Shown one piece after another: positions 53,920 to 62,462 of a stretch of 64,000 nucleotides of DNA. A program made the position numbers and the translations under genes. The stretch comes from DATFVA01 sp963800255 (lineage in GTDB: Bacteria; Bacteroidota; Ignavibacteria; Ignavibacteriales; Ignavibacteriaceae), in contig CAWDAK010000024.1 in assembly GCA_963800255.1 (NCBI GenBank), forward strand, positions 124,001 to 188,000. Reading direction: 5' to 3'. The notes under the pieces are model-generated. The model did no database searches, had not been told where the DNA came from, and saw only the letters and a program-made list of their open reading frames with translations. Numbering within the stretch: position 1 is the first letter of the stretch; every line of letters starts with the position of its first letter.

Positions 53920-55713
53920 ATGAAACCCTTATACGATATCCGTGCAGTCCGGATTGGATTTATTTTAATTCTGATTCTTATTGTAGGCATTGGTATTGAG
54001 TCGTATAAAAATCTGGATAACGTTTATACAGCTTCAGAAAGCAGGGGAAATACTTATAAAATTCTTAACAACCTGGAAGAAATTATCTCCGTACTAAGCC
54101 GTGCCGAAGAAAGTCAGAGGTCATTTTTAATAACCAGGGAAGATCATTATTTACGTCCCTTCCTTAATGCGAAAGAAGATCTTTTTAAAAATCTGGAGGA
54201 GTTGAGAAACCTTACAGCATCAGATACATCAAAACTAAGAGCGGTTGATACACTAACCGGCCTTATTAATTCCCGGATGAATGTGCTCTCAAATACAATA
54301 GAGCTTAAAAAACTGGGAGATAACCAGGGTACGATAAACCGGTATAAGATGAGGGTCGGCAGCGATATAATGAACCGGGTTTTTTCATTTGTAGCTGGAA
54401 TGAAAACGGGGGAATATAAAGAACTGGAGCGCTGGGATCTTCTGATAATAAGCTCTGTGAGGGAGACATTTATAACGATAATAATAGGTACCGGTTTCAG
54501 CTTGATAATTTTTCTTGTTGTATTCTATGCACTGGTGCGAGAAATCCAGGAAAGAAACAAGGCAAACGAAATAATTTCTGTTGAAAAAGATTTTTCAGAA
54601 AGACTTATAAACAGCAGCGTTGACGGAATTTTTGCCTTCGACGACAAACTGCACCTTACCCGTTGGAATCCGGGAATGGAAAGAATGTCGGGGATAAAAA
54701 GAAGCGAAACAAAAGGGAGAACTCTTCGCCAGGTAATGCCGGCTTTCTTTGTAGACGGAGAAGATAGATTCTTTAAAAATGCACTAAACGGCAGCCGTAT
54801 TAGCGCTCAGGGGAAATATTTAAAGGATATACAGAACGATCAGGAATATTTTGTGGAAGCACAGTATTCACCTATATTCGATAAAGAAGGTAAAGTTGTA
54901 GGCGGACTGGCAGTACTTCGCGACAGTACAGAGCGAAAGGCGGCTCTTATAAAACTGGAACAGACTAAGGCAAGGCTGGAGGAAATGGTTGAGGAAAGAA
55001 CCAGGGAGTTGTCGCTTGCTAATGAGGAATTAAAGAAGGAAGTAGCTCAGCGTAAACTTGCCCAGGAGCAAATCAACGAATCCTTAAAAGAAAAAATTGT
55101 ACTGCTTCGGGAAGTTCATCATAGGGTGAAAAATAATCTGCAGATTGTCTCAAGCCTGCTCAATCTTCAGGCGGGCTACATATCTGATAAAAAAGTGCAG
55201 GAAGTTTTCAAAGAAAGCCAGGCTCGTGTACGTTCAATGGCTTTGATACATGAAAAACTTTACCAGTCCCGTGACCTGGATAAAATAAACTTCTCTGATT
55301 ATATCGATTCTCTCATAAATGAATTATTAAACTCTTATCGTTCCCAGCTCAACCGTATAAATATCAGGTGCGAAGCAGAGCAAATATTTCTTGAAATTGA
55401 CCAGTCGATATTATGCGGTTTAATTATCAATGAGCTTATATCCAATTCAATTAAGCATGCCTTCAAAGGCAGAGACAGGGGAGAGGTTGTGGTTAAGTTA
55501 TTGAATGAGGATGACAGCTACAGGATAATTGTTCAGGATAATGGTATCGGATTTCCTGATAACATAGATATAGAAAATGCCGATACACTTGGCCTTCAAT
55601 TGGTTACTTCCTTAACCTCACAAATGCGTGGAAATCTGGAGATTAGATCAGAAAACGGAGCAATTGTCTCGATAACGCTAAAAGATAATCCAAAAGTCAA
55701 AAAGCTAGAATAG
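53920..55713 (+). CDS. CHASE3-PAS sensor histidine kinase (HisKA_2 type)
   Basis: A ~597-residue membrane kinase. First span (about residues 9-27), CHASE3 periplasmic sensor (about 30-175; LSRAEESQRSFLITRED is characteristic), second span (about 185-210), PAS (about 225-345; INSSVDGIFAFDDKLHLTRWNPG), a coiled coil, then the HisKA_2 box LREVHHRVKNNLQIVSSLLNLQ with the phospho-His and an HATPase domain (NELISNSIKHAF, DNGIGFP, LGLQLV). No receiver or regulator is next to it. The frame is open from GTG 53845 with ATGs at 53866 and 53920; the last puts the membrane segment at the usual place, but the start is uncertain. Confidence 0.9.
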   Translation: MKPLYDIRAVRIGFILILILIVGIGIESYKNLDNVYTASESRGNTYKILNNLEEIISVLSRAEESQRSFLITREDHYLRPFLNAKEDLFKNLEELRNLTASDTSKLRAVDTLTGLINSRMNVLSNTIELKKLGDNQGTINRYKMRVGSDIMNRVFSFVAGMKTGEYKELERWDLLIISSVRETFITIIIGTGFSLIIFLVVFYALVREIQERNKANEIISVEKDFSERLINSSVDGIFAFDDKLHLTRWNPGMERMSGIKRSETKGRTLRQVMPAFFVDGEDRFFKNALNGSRISAQGKYLKDIQNDQEYFVEAQYSPIFDKEGKVVGGLAVLRDSTERKAALIKLEQTKARLEEMVEERTRELSLANEELKKEVAQRKLAQEQINESLKEKIVLLREVHHRVKNNLQIVSSLLNLQAGYISDKKVQEVFKESQARVRSMALIHEKLYQSRDLDKINFSDYIDSLINELLNSYRSQLNRINIRCEAEQIFLEIDQSILCGLIINELISNSIKHAFKGRDRGEVVVKLLNEDDSYRIIVQDNGIGFPDNIDIENADTLGLQLVTSLTSQMRGNLEIRSENGAIVSITLKDNPKVKKLE

Positions 55714-55730
55714 GGTTCCAAAACCCCGGT

Positions 55731-56048
55731 TTATTCCTTATTCTCCGCAGCTTTTTGAACGGAGTTCCACCAATCTTTTTTGATAATATCGTACTTCGCT
55801 TTTTGCTTTTTATCCAGAACTGCTTCGATGCCTTTTTTGGATGACTCAAGTGTAGATTGGTTTGTGGTATTAAAATAATTTTCTAATATGTCTTTAACTT
55901 TATTAGTCTGATCTTTTGTTAGCAGTACCTTTTGCTGAAGTTTAACGGACATCTCTTCAGCTGCCTTATTCTTCGTCTGTGCATAAACAGATAACGAGGC
56001 AATAAAAGTAACCATTAAGAAAATTATTAACGTTCTATTGAATTTCAT
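55731..56048 (-). CDS. Small exported helical protein, Spy/CpxP-like
   Basis: A 105-residue periplasmic protein with signal peptide (MKFNRTLIIFLMVTFIASLSVYA/Q). The mature part is charged and helical; VLLTKDQTNKVKDILENYF and AVLDKKQKAKYDIIKKDWW resemble the LTxxQ repeats of Spy/CpxP chaperones and of Bacteroidota relatives, though the match is loose. Its stop is 17 bases from the convergent kinase stop. Confidence 0.72.
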   Translation of the reverse strand: MKFNRTLIIFLMVTFIASLSVYAQTKNKAAEEMSVKLQQKVLLTKDQTNKVKDILENYFNTTNQSTLESSKKGIEAVLDKKQKAKYDIIKKDWWNSVQKAAENKE

Positions 56049-56226
56049 AATTACCGCCTTTGATAATTAAGTTGCTTTAATCTATAACCATTTAATCGAA
56101 TTGTCAATGAAATAACATAATAAGATTTCAAATAACGACCATTGTTTTCTAACATATTACTAGCTAAATTCCTGCCAGCTTTAATTTATCCCCAAAACCA
56201 CTATTTCTAACTATTTAGGAGTTCCT

Positions 56227-56766
56227 ATGAGTATTAAAAACTACATACTGCACCTTCTTTTTGCTACACTACTGCTTCCGGTAGCCTTATTTGCACAACA
56301 ATCCGAAAACAATTCGGATTTCTTTCGTGATGTGAAGCAGGATATGAGCGAATCCCAGGAAAAGATTATTTCGCTGGCTGAAGCAATTCCCGCGGATAAA
56401 TACACCTGGAGCCCTGAAGACAGCGTTAGATCGGTTTCTGAGGTTTTAATGCACATTGCCGGGGCTAATTATTTTTTACTCTCATTTGCAGGAATCCAAA
56501 CTCCTGAAGGTGCAACTGAAGATATGGGCAAAGATGTAACAGATAAGGAAAAAGTTATTTCTGCATTGCAGAAATCCTTCAAAGACCTCCAGGATAACAT
56601 TCAGAAACTAAATGATACAGACCTTGAAAAACAGGTTGAGATGTTTGGACATAAAACCAGTATCAGGAATGTTATTTTTACGCAGATGGGTCATCTTCAC
56701 GAACATCTTGGACAGCTTATTGCCTACGCCAGAATGAATAAAATTGTTCCGCCCTGGTCTAAATAA
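56227..56766 (+). CDS. Exported DinB-fold (DfsB-like) protein
   Basis: A 179-residue four-helix-bundle protein of the DinB superfamily (Bacillus DinB/YfiT type, unrelated to polymerase IV). Signal peptide to about residue 23 (...LPVALFA/QQ). The presumptive metal-binding histidines are in SEVLMHIAGANYFLL and GHLHEHLGQLIAYAR, three in total as in the family; KYTWSPEDSVRSV is the other hallmark. Members are thiol transferases or of unknown role. AGGAG precedes the ATG. A single gene with its own terminator. Confidence 0.85.
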   Translation: MSIKNYILHLLFATLLLPVALFAQQSENNSDFFRDVKQDMSESQEKIISLAEAIPADKYTWSPEDSVRSVSEVLMHIAGANYFLLSFAGIQTPEGATEDMGKDVTDKEKVISALQKSFKDLQDNIQKLNDTDLEKQVEMFGHKTSIRNVIFTQMGHLHEHLGQLIAYARMNKIVPPWSK

Positions 56767-56790
56767 TATTCTATGGTAGCTATCCTTTAA

Positions 56791-56836
56791 AGGGACTATC
56801 TGCAAAATGAGATAATGTGGATAGTCCTTTTTTATT
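56791..56836 (+). terminator. Rho-independent terminator after the DinB-fold gene
   Basis: GGACTATC (56793-56800) pairs with GATAGTCC (56820-56827), extended by flanking AG/TT wobble pairs, and is followed by a T-rich run (CTTTTTTATTTTTC). It lies 25 bases after the stop codon. Confidence 0.75.
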
Positions 56837-57102
56837 TTTCTTCCTTGTTTTTCTTTATCCGTTCTCTCCCGATTAAGATCTCCAAAAACTTAACTCATAT
56901 ATACTGGTAAGTTTTTTCTTATCGTTTCGCTGTGAATGCACCGGGGAAATACAGCAGGGTAGGGATTGGAGAATAGTTGACGGAATGGAAAAGCTTTAAC
57001 CCATTACCGCTAAATGCAATAAGGCAGGAGGGACTTGGATAAGGTGTGATGGATAATGAGGGAAAGCTTCGAAGAGTTGCTCTTCATATTCCTTCCTACA
57101 GC

Positions 57103-57157
57103 CTGAAAACGTTCCGAAAACGATCTGAAAACGTTCTGAAAACGTTCTGAAAACGTT
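57103..57157 (+). repeat. Five-unit 11-bp tandem repeat
   Basis: Five contiguous units of CTGAAAACGTT; four are identical and the second is CCGAAAACGAT. Each unit contains AACGTT, a 6-base palindrome (AACGAT in the second). Noncoding. The period equals that of the array at 44151-44580, though the sequences are unrelated. Confidence 0.92.
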
Positions 57158-57473
57158 GGTATCACTAACTATGCATAACTAACTTAAAAGAATCTAAGCC
57201 AGGTAAACCCCTGCGCGGCCTGGTCCAGTCACGGCAGCAGGAAAACCACCGCTTCAGTTGAACAATCTAATATGCAAGCCAATCAATTGTGTGGGAGTAA
57301 CTCTTCAACAGCCTATCCCCTTTTTAGGTTTAGGTTTGGTAATGGTTTGGGATTAATACGTAGATATGCCAGGATCCGGGAAGGGCGATATATTTATTTT
57401 TACCCCCGGAAGCTTTTTAGATTTAATGATTTTAAGTTTATTTTTGTTGCTCTCGATAAAAACCGGATATTAA

Positions 57474-58379
57474 GTGGCAGATATTGAAAAAAAGGCTGAA
57501 TCAGAGATATTAAAATATCTCCAAATATTAAAAGCTAACGGTTACCAGGTATCGCAGCCTCAAAAAGGAAACTACTGCCTTGAAGCCTCAGTTGATGGAG
57601 TTTCCGGAAAAATAAAGCTGTTGGTCTATTATGGAAAAAAAGGACTAAAAGTAGTCTTACAGGGAAACAGAGATTCCAAAACTTATGCTGATATAAGCAG
57701 GCTTATCCTTAATGAACTGCCCTTTGAAAAGCCTGAATTCAGCGAACCTTTAGAATATATTGGTACCGATGAATCCGGCAAAGGAGACTTCTTCGGACCC
57801 CTGGTTATTGCCGGTGTTTATGTTGATGAGAACATTAAAAAAAAACTTGAAGCAATCGGCGTAAAAGACAGCAAACAAATTGCTCATTCTTCCATAAAAA
57901 AATTGGCCGAAAACATAAAAAAAATAGCAGGCGAGAAGTCCTTTAATATCGTAATTATAAATCCGCCCCGCTATAATGAATTATACGAAAAATTCGGAAA
58001 CCTTAACAAACTTCTGGCCTGGGGGCATGCAAGAGTGCTTGAAAATATTTTAACCAGAACCGAAGCAGCTGCTGCAATAAGCGACAAATTCGGCGATGAG
58101 AGACTAATTCTTAATTCGCTCCAGGAAAAAGGAAAAATGCTCAACCTATACCAGTTCCATAAGGCAGAAAAATATACAGCCGTAGCCGCAGCCTCAATCA
58201 TTGCCCGCGACAAATTCAATGACTGGTTTGAAAGGATGAATGGAGAGCTGAATATGACTATTCCCAAAGGCGCCTCCGCCAAAGTAACCGAAGCCGCGAA
58301 TATCATAATCAAAAAGTACAACAGGGATTATTTAACCCAGCTTACAAAAACTCATTTTAAAACCTACAGGACTCTGTGA
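57474..58379 (+). CDS. rnhC: Ribonuclease HIII
   Basis: A 301-residue enzyme removing RNA from RNA-DNA hybrids. The N-terminal ~85 residues form the TBP-like substrate-binding domain special to RNase HIII (SGKIKLLVYYGKKGLKVVLQG). The catalytic domain has YIGTDESGKGDFFGPLV (Asp-Glu), GVKDSKQ (Asp) and ARDKFNDW (Asp), the DEDD set. GTG start. Its TGA overlaps the GTG start of the flippase gene by four bases. Confidence 0.9.
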   Translation: MADIEKKAESEILKYLQILKANGYQVSQPQKGNYCLEASVDGVSGKIKLLVYYGKKGLKVVLQGNRDSKTYADISRLILNELPFEKPEFSEPLEYIGTDESGKGDFFGPLVIAGVYVDENIKKKLEAIGVKDSKQIAHSSIKKLAENIKKIAGEKSFNIVIINPPRYNELYEKFGNLNKLLAWGHARVLENILTRTEAAAAISDKFGDERLILNSLQEKGKMLNLYQFHKAEKYTAVAAASIIARDKFNDWFERMNGELNMTIPKGASAKVTEAANIIIKKYNRDYLTQLTKTHFKTYRTL

Positions 58380-59799
58380 CAACTACAACTAAGAAGTTTA
58401 CTTCAACTGTTGCCGGCGCGTCGATTTTGTTGACGATTACAGGATTGCTGAGCAGAGGCCTGGGATTAGTCAGGGAGATTGTATTTGCCGGGGCTTTTGG
58501 TTTAACTTCTCAATATGATTTATTCCTTGTTGGGATGGTCATTCCTATAACCATTAATACGATTATAATATATATTGCTCAAAATTATTTCATACCTAAT
58601 TATAACCGACTAAAAACAGATTCAATCTTAAAGGCATCTCTTTTTTTTAGAAAAACAATATTATTATTTCTTTTAGGAGGATTATTTACACTCGGCCTGA
58701 TATATTCATTTTCCGGACAAATAATTAAACTCTACCTCAGTAATCCTGATTTTATCAAAACAACCACGGCTATCGAAGTCTTAAGAATTTATTCATTCAC
58801 AATTCCTCTAAATGCAGCATTTTCCGTTCTTGCCGCTTATCTGTATTCAGAGTTTGAGTTTAAGTTTCCTACTATTTCTCAACTTTTTATTAATGTATCT
58901 ATCATACTTGCTGTATTATTTTTTGCAGAATCCTTAAGCGTCATTTCTATTGCTGTCGGATACTTATTAGGGATTATTTTCCAGGTTGTATTTATTGTTT
59001 TGTATGTAGTTAGAACCAGGCGTGATTCGATATTTTTAAAGGAGCAGAGACAAAATTATTATACTGGGACAAGGGGTTAGTTCTTATAATTATTATTGAA
59101 GCCCTAAGCCAGATTTTCCTGATCTCCGATAGATATTTCTTTCCCCAGGTTGAGCATGGGGGGATAGCCGCATTAAGTTATTCTACCAACTTATTTGCGC
59201 TGCCCATTTCAATTTTCTCAGTAGCGTTATCAACTGCTCTGTTTCCATCATTTTCAAAATCATTCGTGGAGAATAACTTAGCTGAGATCAAGGAAAAATT
59301 GAACAAATTTGTTTCATTGAATCTATTCCTATTTATTCCAATGACTTTTGTCTTTTATTATTACGGAGATATTATAATCAGGATTTTATTTCAAAGAGGA
59401 GCATTTACCTCTGCAGATACCCAAATAACATTTGATACCCTTAAATATTTCTCATTAAGTTTTATTTTTTATTCCAGTTATTCAGTTCTAAATAAACTGA
59501 TGTATAGTCTTGAACTGGCAAAACAACTTTTAGTTATTACCGTAATTGGTTGTACCATAAAAATTTTATTTAATTTCTTACTTGTAGGTTCGTTAAAACA
59601 AAACGGTTTAGCTTTAAGCACATCAATTAGTTATTTCATATTCTTTATAAGCAGTCTTTTTTTTATTACCAGAATAATTTCACCTGAAATCAGCAGAATA
59701 TTCATTACTAAGCTTTTGATTCTCTCTGTCGATGGAGCCCTGGCCTACCTGATGGCTGTTCTAATTAGTGATATTCTTGGGGAAATTATCAGTCTATGA
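58376..59799 (+). CDS. murJ: MurJ/MVIN-type lipid flippase, interrupted by a frameshift near 59055-59072
   Basis: Inner-membrane lipid-linked oligosaccharide flippase, 474 residues if one missing base is restored. The N-terminal part (LLTITGLLSRGLGLVREIVFAGAFG, DLFLVGMVIP, FIPNYNRL) is open to a stop at 59078. The rest of the family pattern continues in another frame from about 59065 (WDKGLVLIIIIEALSQIF, then ALSYSTNLFALPISIFSVALSTALFPSFSK) with no start codon. This break needs one added base, unlike the other three in the window. It could be the cell-wall MurJ or a polymer-specific flippase, as polysaccharide genes follow. Probably an indel error. Confidence 0.85.
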
Positions 59800-59909
59800 A
59801 TTTTCGTTTGGAATCGTGAAAATCCTCCTATTCGTAATTATTTATTTATTAAACATACTATCTAGTGATCGAACTTATCTTAAAAATCTTATTAACTTAA
59901 GCAGAATCG

Positions 59910-61361
59910 GTGCTAAACGATAAAGTGAAAATATCATCAATTAAACCAGATCTATATCTGGTTATCGGGGTAATACTTGCTTTTCTCACAGCTTTACTGG
60001 GTGAGTATGCTTTTATAATTCTCCTTATCATATTTCTTTTTTTAGCTGTACAGAAATGGGGCGACAGCGCAATTCTTTTCTTATCAATAATATTATACCT
60101 CACTTTCATCAGTGATGTTTTACATTCACTAAGAATAATTATTCAATTGTTCGGGTTTATTTTGCTCAGCTACATCTTTCTTAAAAAATATGGATTTTCC
60201 TTTCACCGTTATCCCCGTATCCCCAGAATTTTAGCTGTGTTTTTAGCTGTATATTATACGTCCATAATTCTCTCAACTATATTTTCTCAGTATTTCTTTA
60301 CTGGTATTCAACAATTAATGAAGCAAAGTATTTTTTTTATAATTGTATATATGATTTTTTCATTTTTAGACAATCTGAAAGAACTTAAAGTTGTACTTTC
60401 AAGTTTGGTATTAGCAGCAGCTATAGTTGCTGCCAGTATATTATATGAATATTCTGCAAATGGGTTTAATATTGTTGACTATGTTCAGGGAATTCAAATA
60501 AGAATTACTGGATTATTTAGTAATATAAATGCTGCAGGGACCTATTTTGGTGCAGTTTTCCCGATTACTCTAATTACGGGACTCACCATTAAACAGAAAA
60601 AATATAAAACTTTATTTATCGCTTTGAATATATTTTTATTTTTAGGGATAGTTTTTACTACGTCACGTTCAGCTTACTTTTCTACAATGATCAGTGTACT
60701 CTTCATGCTTTATATTTTAAATAAGAGGCTTTTGTACAAGTTAATAATCACATGCTCAATCCTAGCTGCTATTATCTTGTGGATTCCACAATTAAATGAG
60801 TTTTTCTCACTCTTTTTCAGAATTGAGAGTGGGTTAAGTCAGAGAGATCATCTATGGGAATTATCATTAAAGATGATAAAGGATAACCCCATATTTGGAA
60901 TAGGTCCAGGAGCTTATAGCTATGAAATGTTAAATTATTTTCCTGTACTATTAAATACATGGGTGGGAGAGAGACTGATTCAATTAAGGGATCTTACTTT
61001 TGGTGCTAATAATTCTCATAACTTTTTCTTGTTCATGGCTTCTGATATGGGAATCATGGGTATTATCACCTCATTTTTGTTACCAATCAGTTATTTCAGA
61101 ATTGGGTATTTAACAATTAATAAGTATAAACAAATTAATCATCAAATATACACTTTAGCAATAGGACTTGTTGCTGCGGGTTTGGGACTTATAGCCAGGG
61201 GGATGTTTGAGGGAATTGGAATACTGACATATGGATGGATTACCATGGATCTTCCATTTTGGATCTTATTCGCTATATTAACAGCTTTATATCAAAATAA
61301 TTACAGTGGAGCGATAAAGAATGAGTTTAAGGGTGAAAAGCCGGTGACTAAAATAGTATGA
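59910..61361 (+). CDS. O-antigen ligase/polymerase family membrane protein (Wzy/WaaL-like)
   Basis: A 483-residue inner-membrane protein with about 12 spans. The Wzy_C-type signature is seen: a large loop with RDHLWELSLKMIKDNPIFGIGPGAYSYEM, followed by NNSHNFFLFMASDMGIMGI (ligase-type His). It would polymerise or ligate oligosaccharide units on the periplasmic side. GTG start; the next gene overlaps by four bases. Members WaaL and Wzy are hard to tell apart by sequence. Preceded by the flippase and followed by glycosyltransferase and amidotransferase genes. Confidence 0.87.
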   Translation: MLNDKVKISSIKPDLYLVIGVILAFLTALLGEYAFIILLIIFLFLAVQKWGDSAILFLSIILYLTFISDVLHSLRIIIQLFGFILLSYIFLKKYGFSFHRYPRIPRILAVFLAVYYTSIILSTIFSQYFFTGIQQLMKQSIFFIIVYMIFSFLDNLKELKVVLSSLVLAAAIVAASILYEYSANGFNIVDYVQGIQIRITGLFSNINAAGTYFGAVFPITLITGLTIKQKKYKTLFIALNIFLFLGIVFTTSRSAYFSTMISVLFMLYILNKRLLYKLIITCSILAAIILWIPQLNEFFSLFFRIESGLSQRDHLWELSLKMIKDNPIFGIGPGAYSYEMLNYFPVLLNTWVGERLIQLRDLTFGANNSHNFFLFMASDMGIMGIITSFLLPISYFRIGYLTINKYKQINHQIYTLAIGLVAAGLGLIARGMFEGIGILTYGWITMDLPFWILFAILTALYQNNYSGAIKNEFKGEKPVTKIV

Positions 61362-62449
61362 AAATATTACTGCTTGCAGATCTTACCTCATCCCACACAA
61401 TTAAATGGGCAAACTCCCTTGCAGAAAAAGGCCTTGATATTTACGTGTATGGATTTACAGATCCCAACAAAGATCTGTATTGTGAAAAAATAAGAATTTA
61501 TACTCAACCAAATAATTTGTCAAACATCACGAAACTTGGAAATGGCAATTGGGTGAAATTATATTATTTAACAACTTTTTTCAGACTTAGAAAATTGATT
61601 AAAGAAATCCAGCCTGACATAATTCATGCTCATTATGTTTCAAGCTATGGTCTTTTAGCTGCGCTGATAAACTTTCATCCACTGGTTTTATCAGTATGGG
61701 GAAGTGACGTAACACAATTTCCAGAAAAAAGTCGTATTCACCGTGAGTTACTTAAAAGGATTTTATCTAAAGCTGACAAGTTAACTGCAACAAGCCAATT
61801 CTTAAGCAGCGAAACATCAAAGTATTCAACCAAGCATATAAATGTAATTCCTTTTGGTATAGATATTAATAAATTCAGAAATTATCCAACTCAGGATAAT
61901 GGGTTATTGCGTATTGGTATCTTTAAATCATTAGAAAAACATTATGGTCATGATTTACTATTCCATGCCTTTAAAATGATAATAACTAATTTAAAAACCC
62001 CTATCAAGCTTTTGGTAGTAGGAGGGGGCAGCCTCGAAAGTAAATTTAGAAAATTAGCCTCTGATCTAAATATAGCAGAACAAATAGAATTTACTGGTAG
62101 TATAAGTCCCACTTTAATGTGTAGCTATCATAATATGGTAGACATTGCGGTTTATCCGTCGATTACAGAAAGCTTCGGCGTTTCAGTTCTGGAATCTTCA
62201 GCATGTGAAATACCCGTAGTTGTTTCTGACTGTGGCGGGTTGCCTGAAGTAGTCTTAGATAGGAAAACTGGAATTATTATTCCTTCAGGTGATATTAATG
62301 CCTTATATAAGGCATTAATTGAACTTATCCAGAATCCATCGCTACGGCGTAATTATGGTATTAACGGAAGGAAATTTGTTATGAACAGGTACGACTGGAA
62401 TATTAATGTAGAGCAGATGATCGAAACTTACAAAGAAATACTAAAGTAA
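61358..62449 (+). CDS. Family-4 glycosyltransferase
   Basis: A 363-residue GT-B enzyme building a surface polysaccharide. N-terminal domain: LADLTSSHTIKWANSLAEKG, HAHYVSSYGLLA, VWGSDVTQFP, TATSQFLSSE, VIPFGID. C-terminal domain: KLLVVGGGSLESKFRKLA, FTGSI, and the donor-site ITESFGVSVLESSACEIPVVVSD with the GT4 E-x7-E pattern. Donor and acceptor sugars are unknown. ATGA overlap with the polymerase/ligase gene; 13 bases before the amidotransferase. Confidence 0.93.
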   Translation: MKILLLADLTSSHTIKWANSLAEKGLDIYVYGFTDPNKDLYCEKIRIYTQPNNLSNITKLGNGNWVKLYYLTTFFRLRKLIKEIQPDIIHAHYVSSYGLLAALINFHPLVLSVWGSDVTQFPEKSRIHRELLKRILSKADKLTATSQFLSSETSKYSTKHINVIPFGIDINKFRNYPTQDNGLLRIGIFKSLEKHYGHDLLFHAFKMIITNLKTPIKLLVVGGGSLESKFRKLASDLNIAEQIEFTGSISPTLMCSYHNMVDIAVYPSITESFGVSVLESSACEIPVVVSDCGGLPEVVLDRKTGIIIPSGDINALYKALIELIQNPSLRRNYGINGRKFVMNRYDWNINVEQMIETYKEILK

Positions 62450-62462
62450 TTTAAGAGATAAT

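Larger units (their letters stand above)
56767..57473 (+). other. 707-base intergenic region between the DinB-fold gene and rnhC
   Basis: Holds the terminator at 56791, an 11-bp tandem array at 57103-57157 and otherwise no gene I can support. A 71-codon open frame (57272-57487) has no ribosome site, an Arg/Phe/Tyr-rich product without family resemblance, and runs into rnhC; I reject it. A GC-richer patch at about 57197-57255 forms no tRNA-like fold. Confidence 0.55.

Noticed and set aside
57197..57255. tRNA-like GC-rich patch
   Set aside because: No acceptor stem, no TTCGA arm and no anticodon loop could be drawn.
57272..57487. 71-codon open frame before rnhC
   Set aside because: No ribosome site, no recognisable domain, overlaps rnhC, and sits in a low-conservation intergenic stretch.
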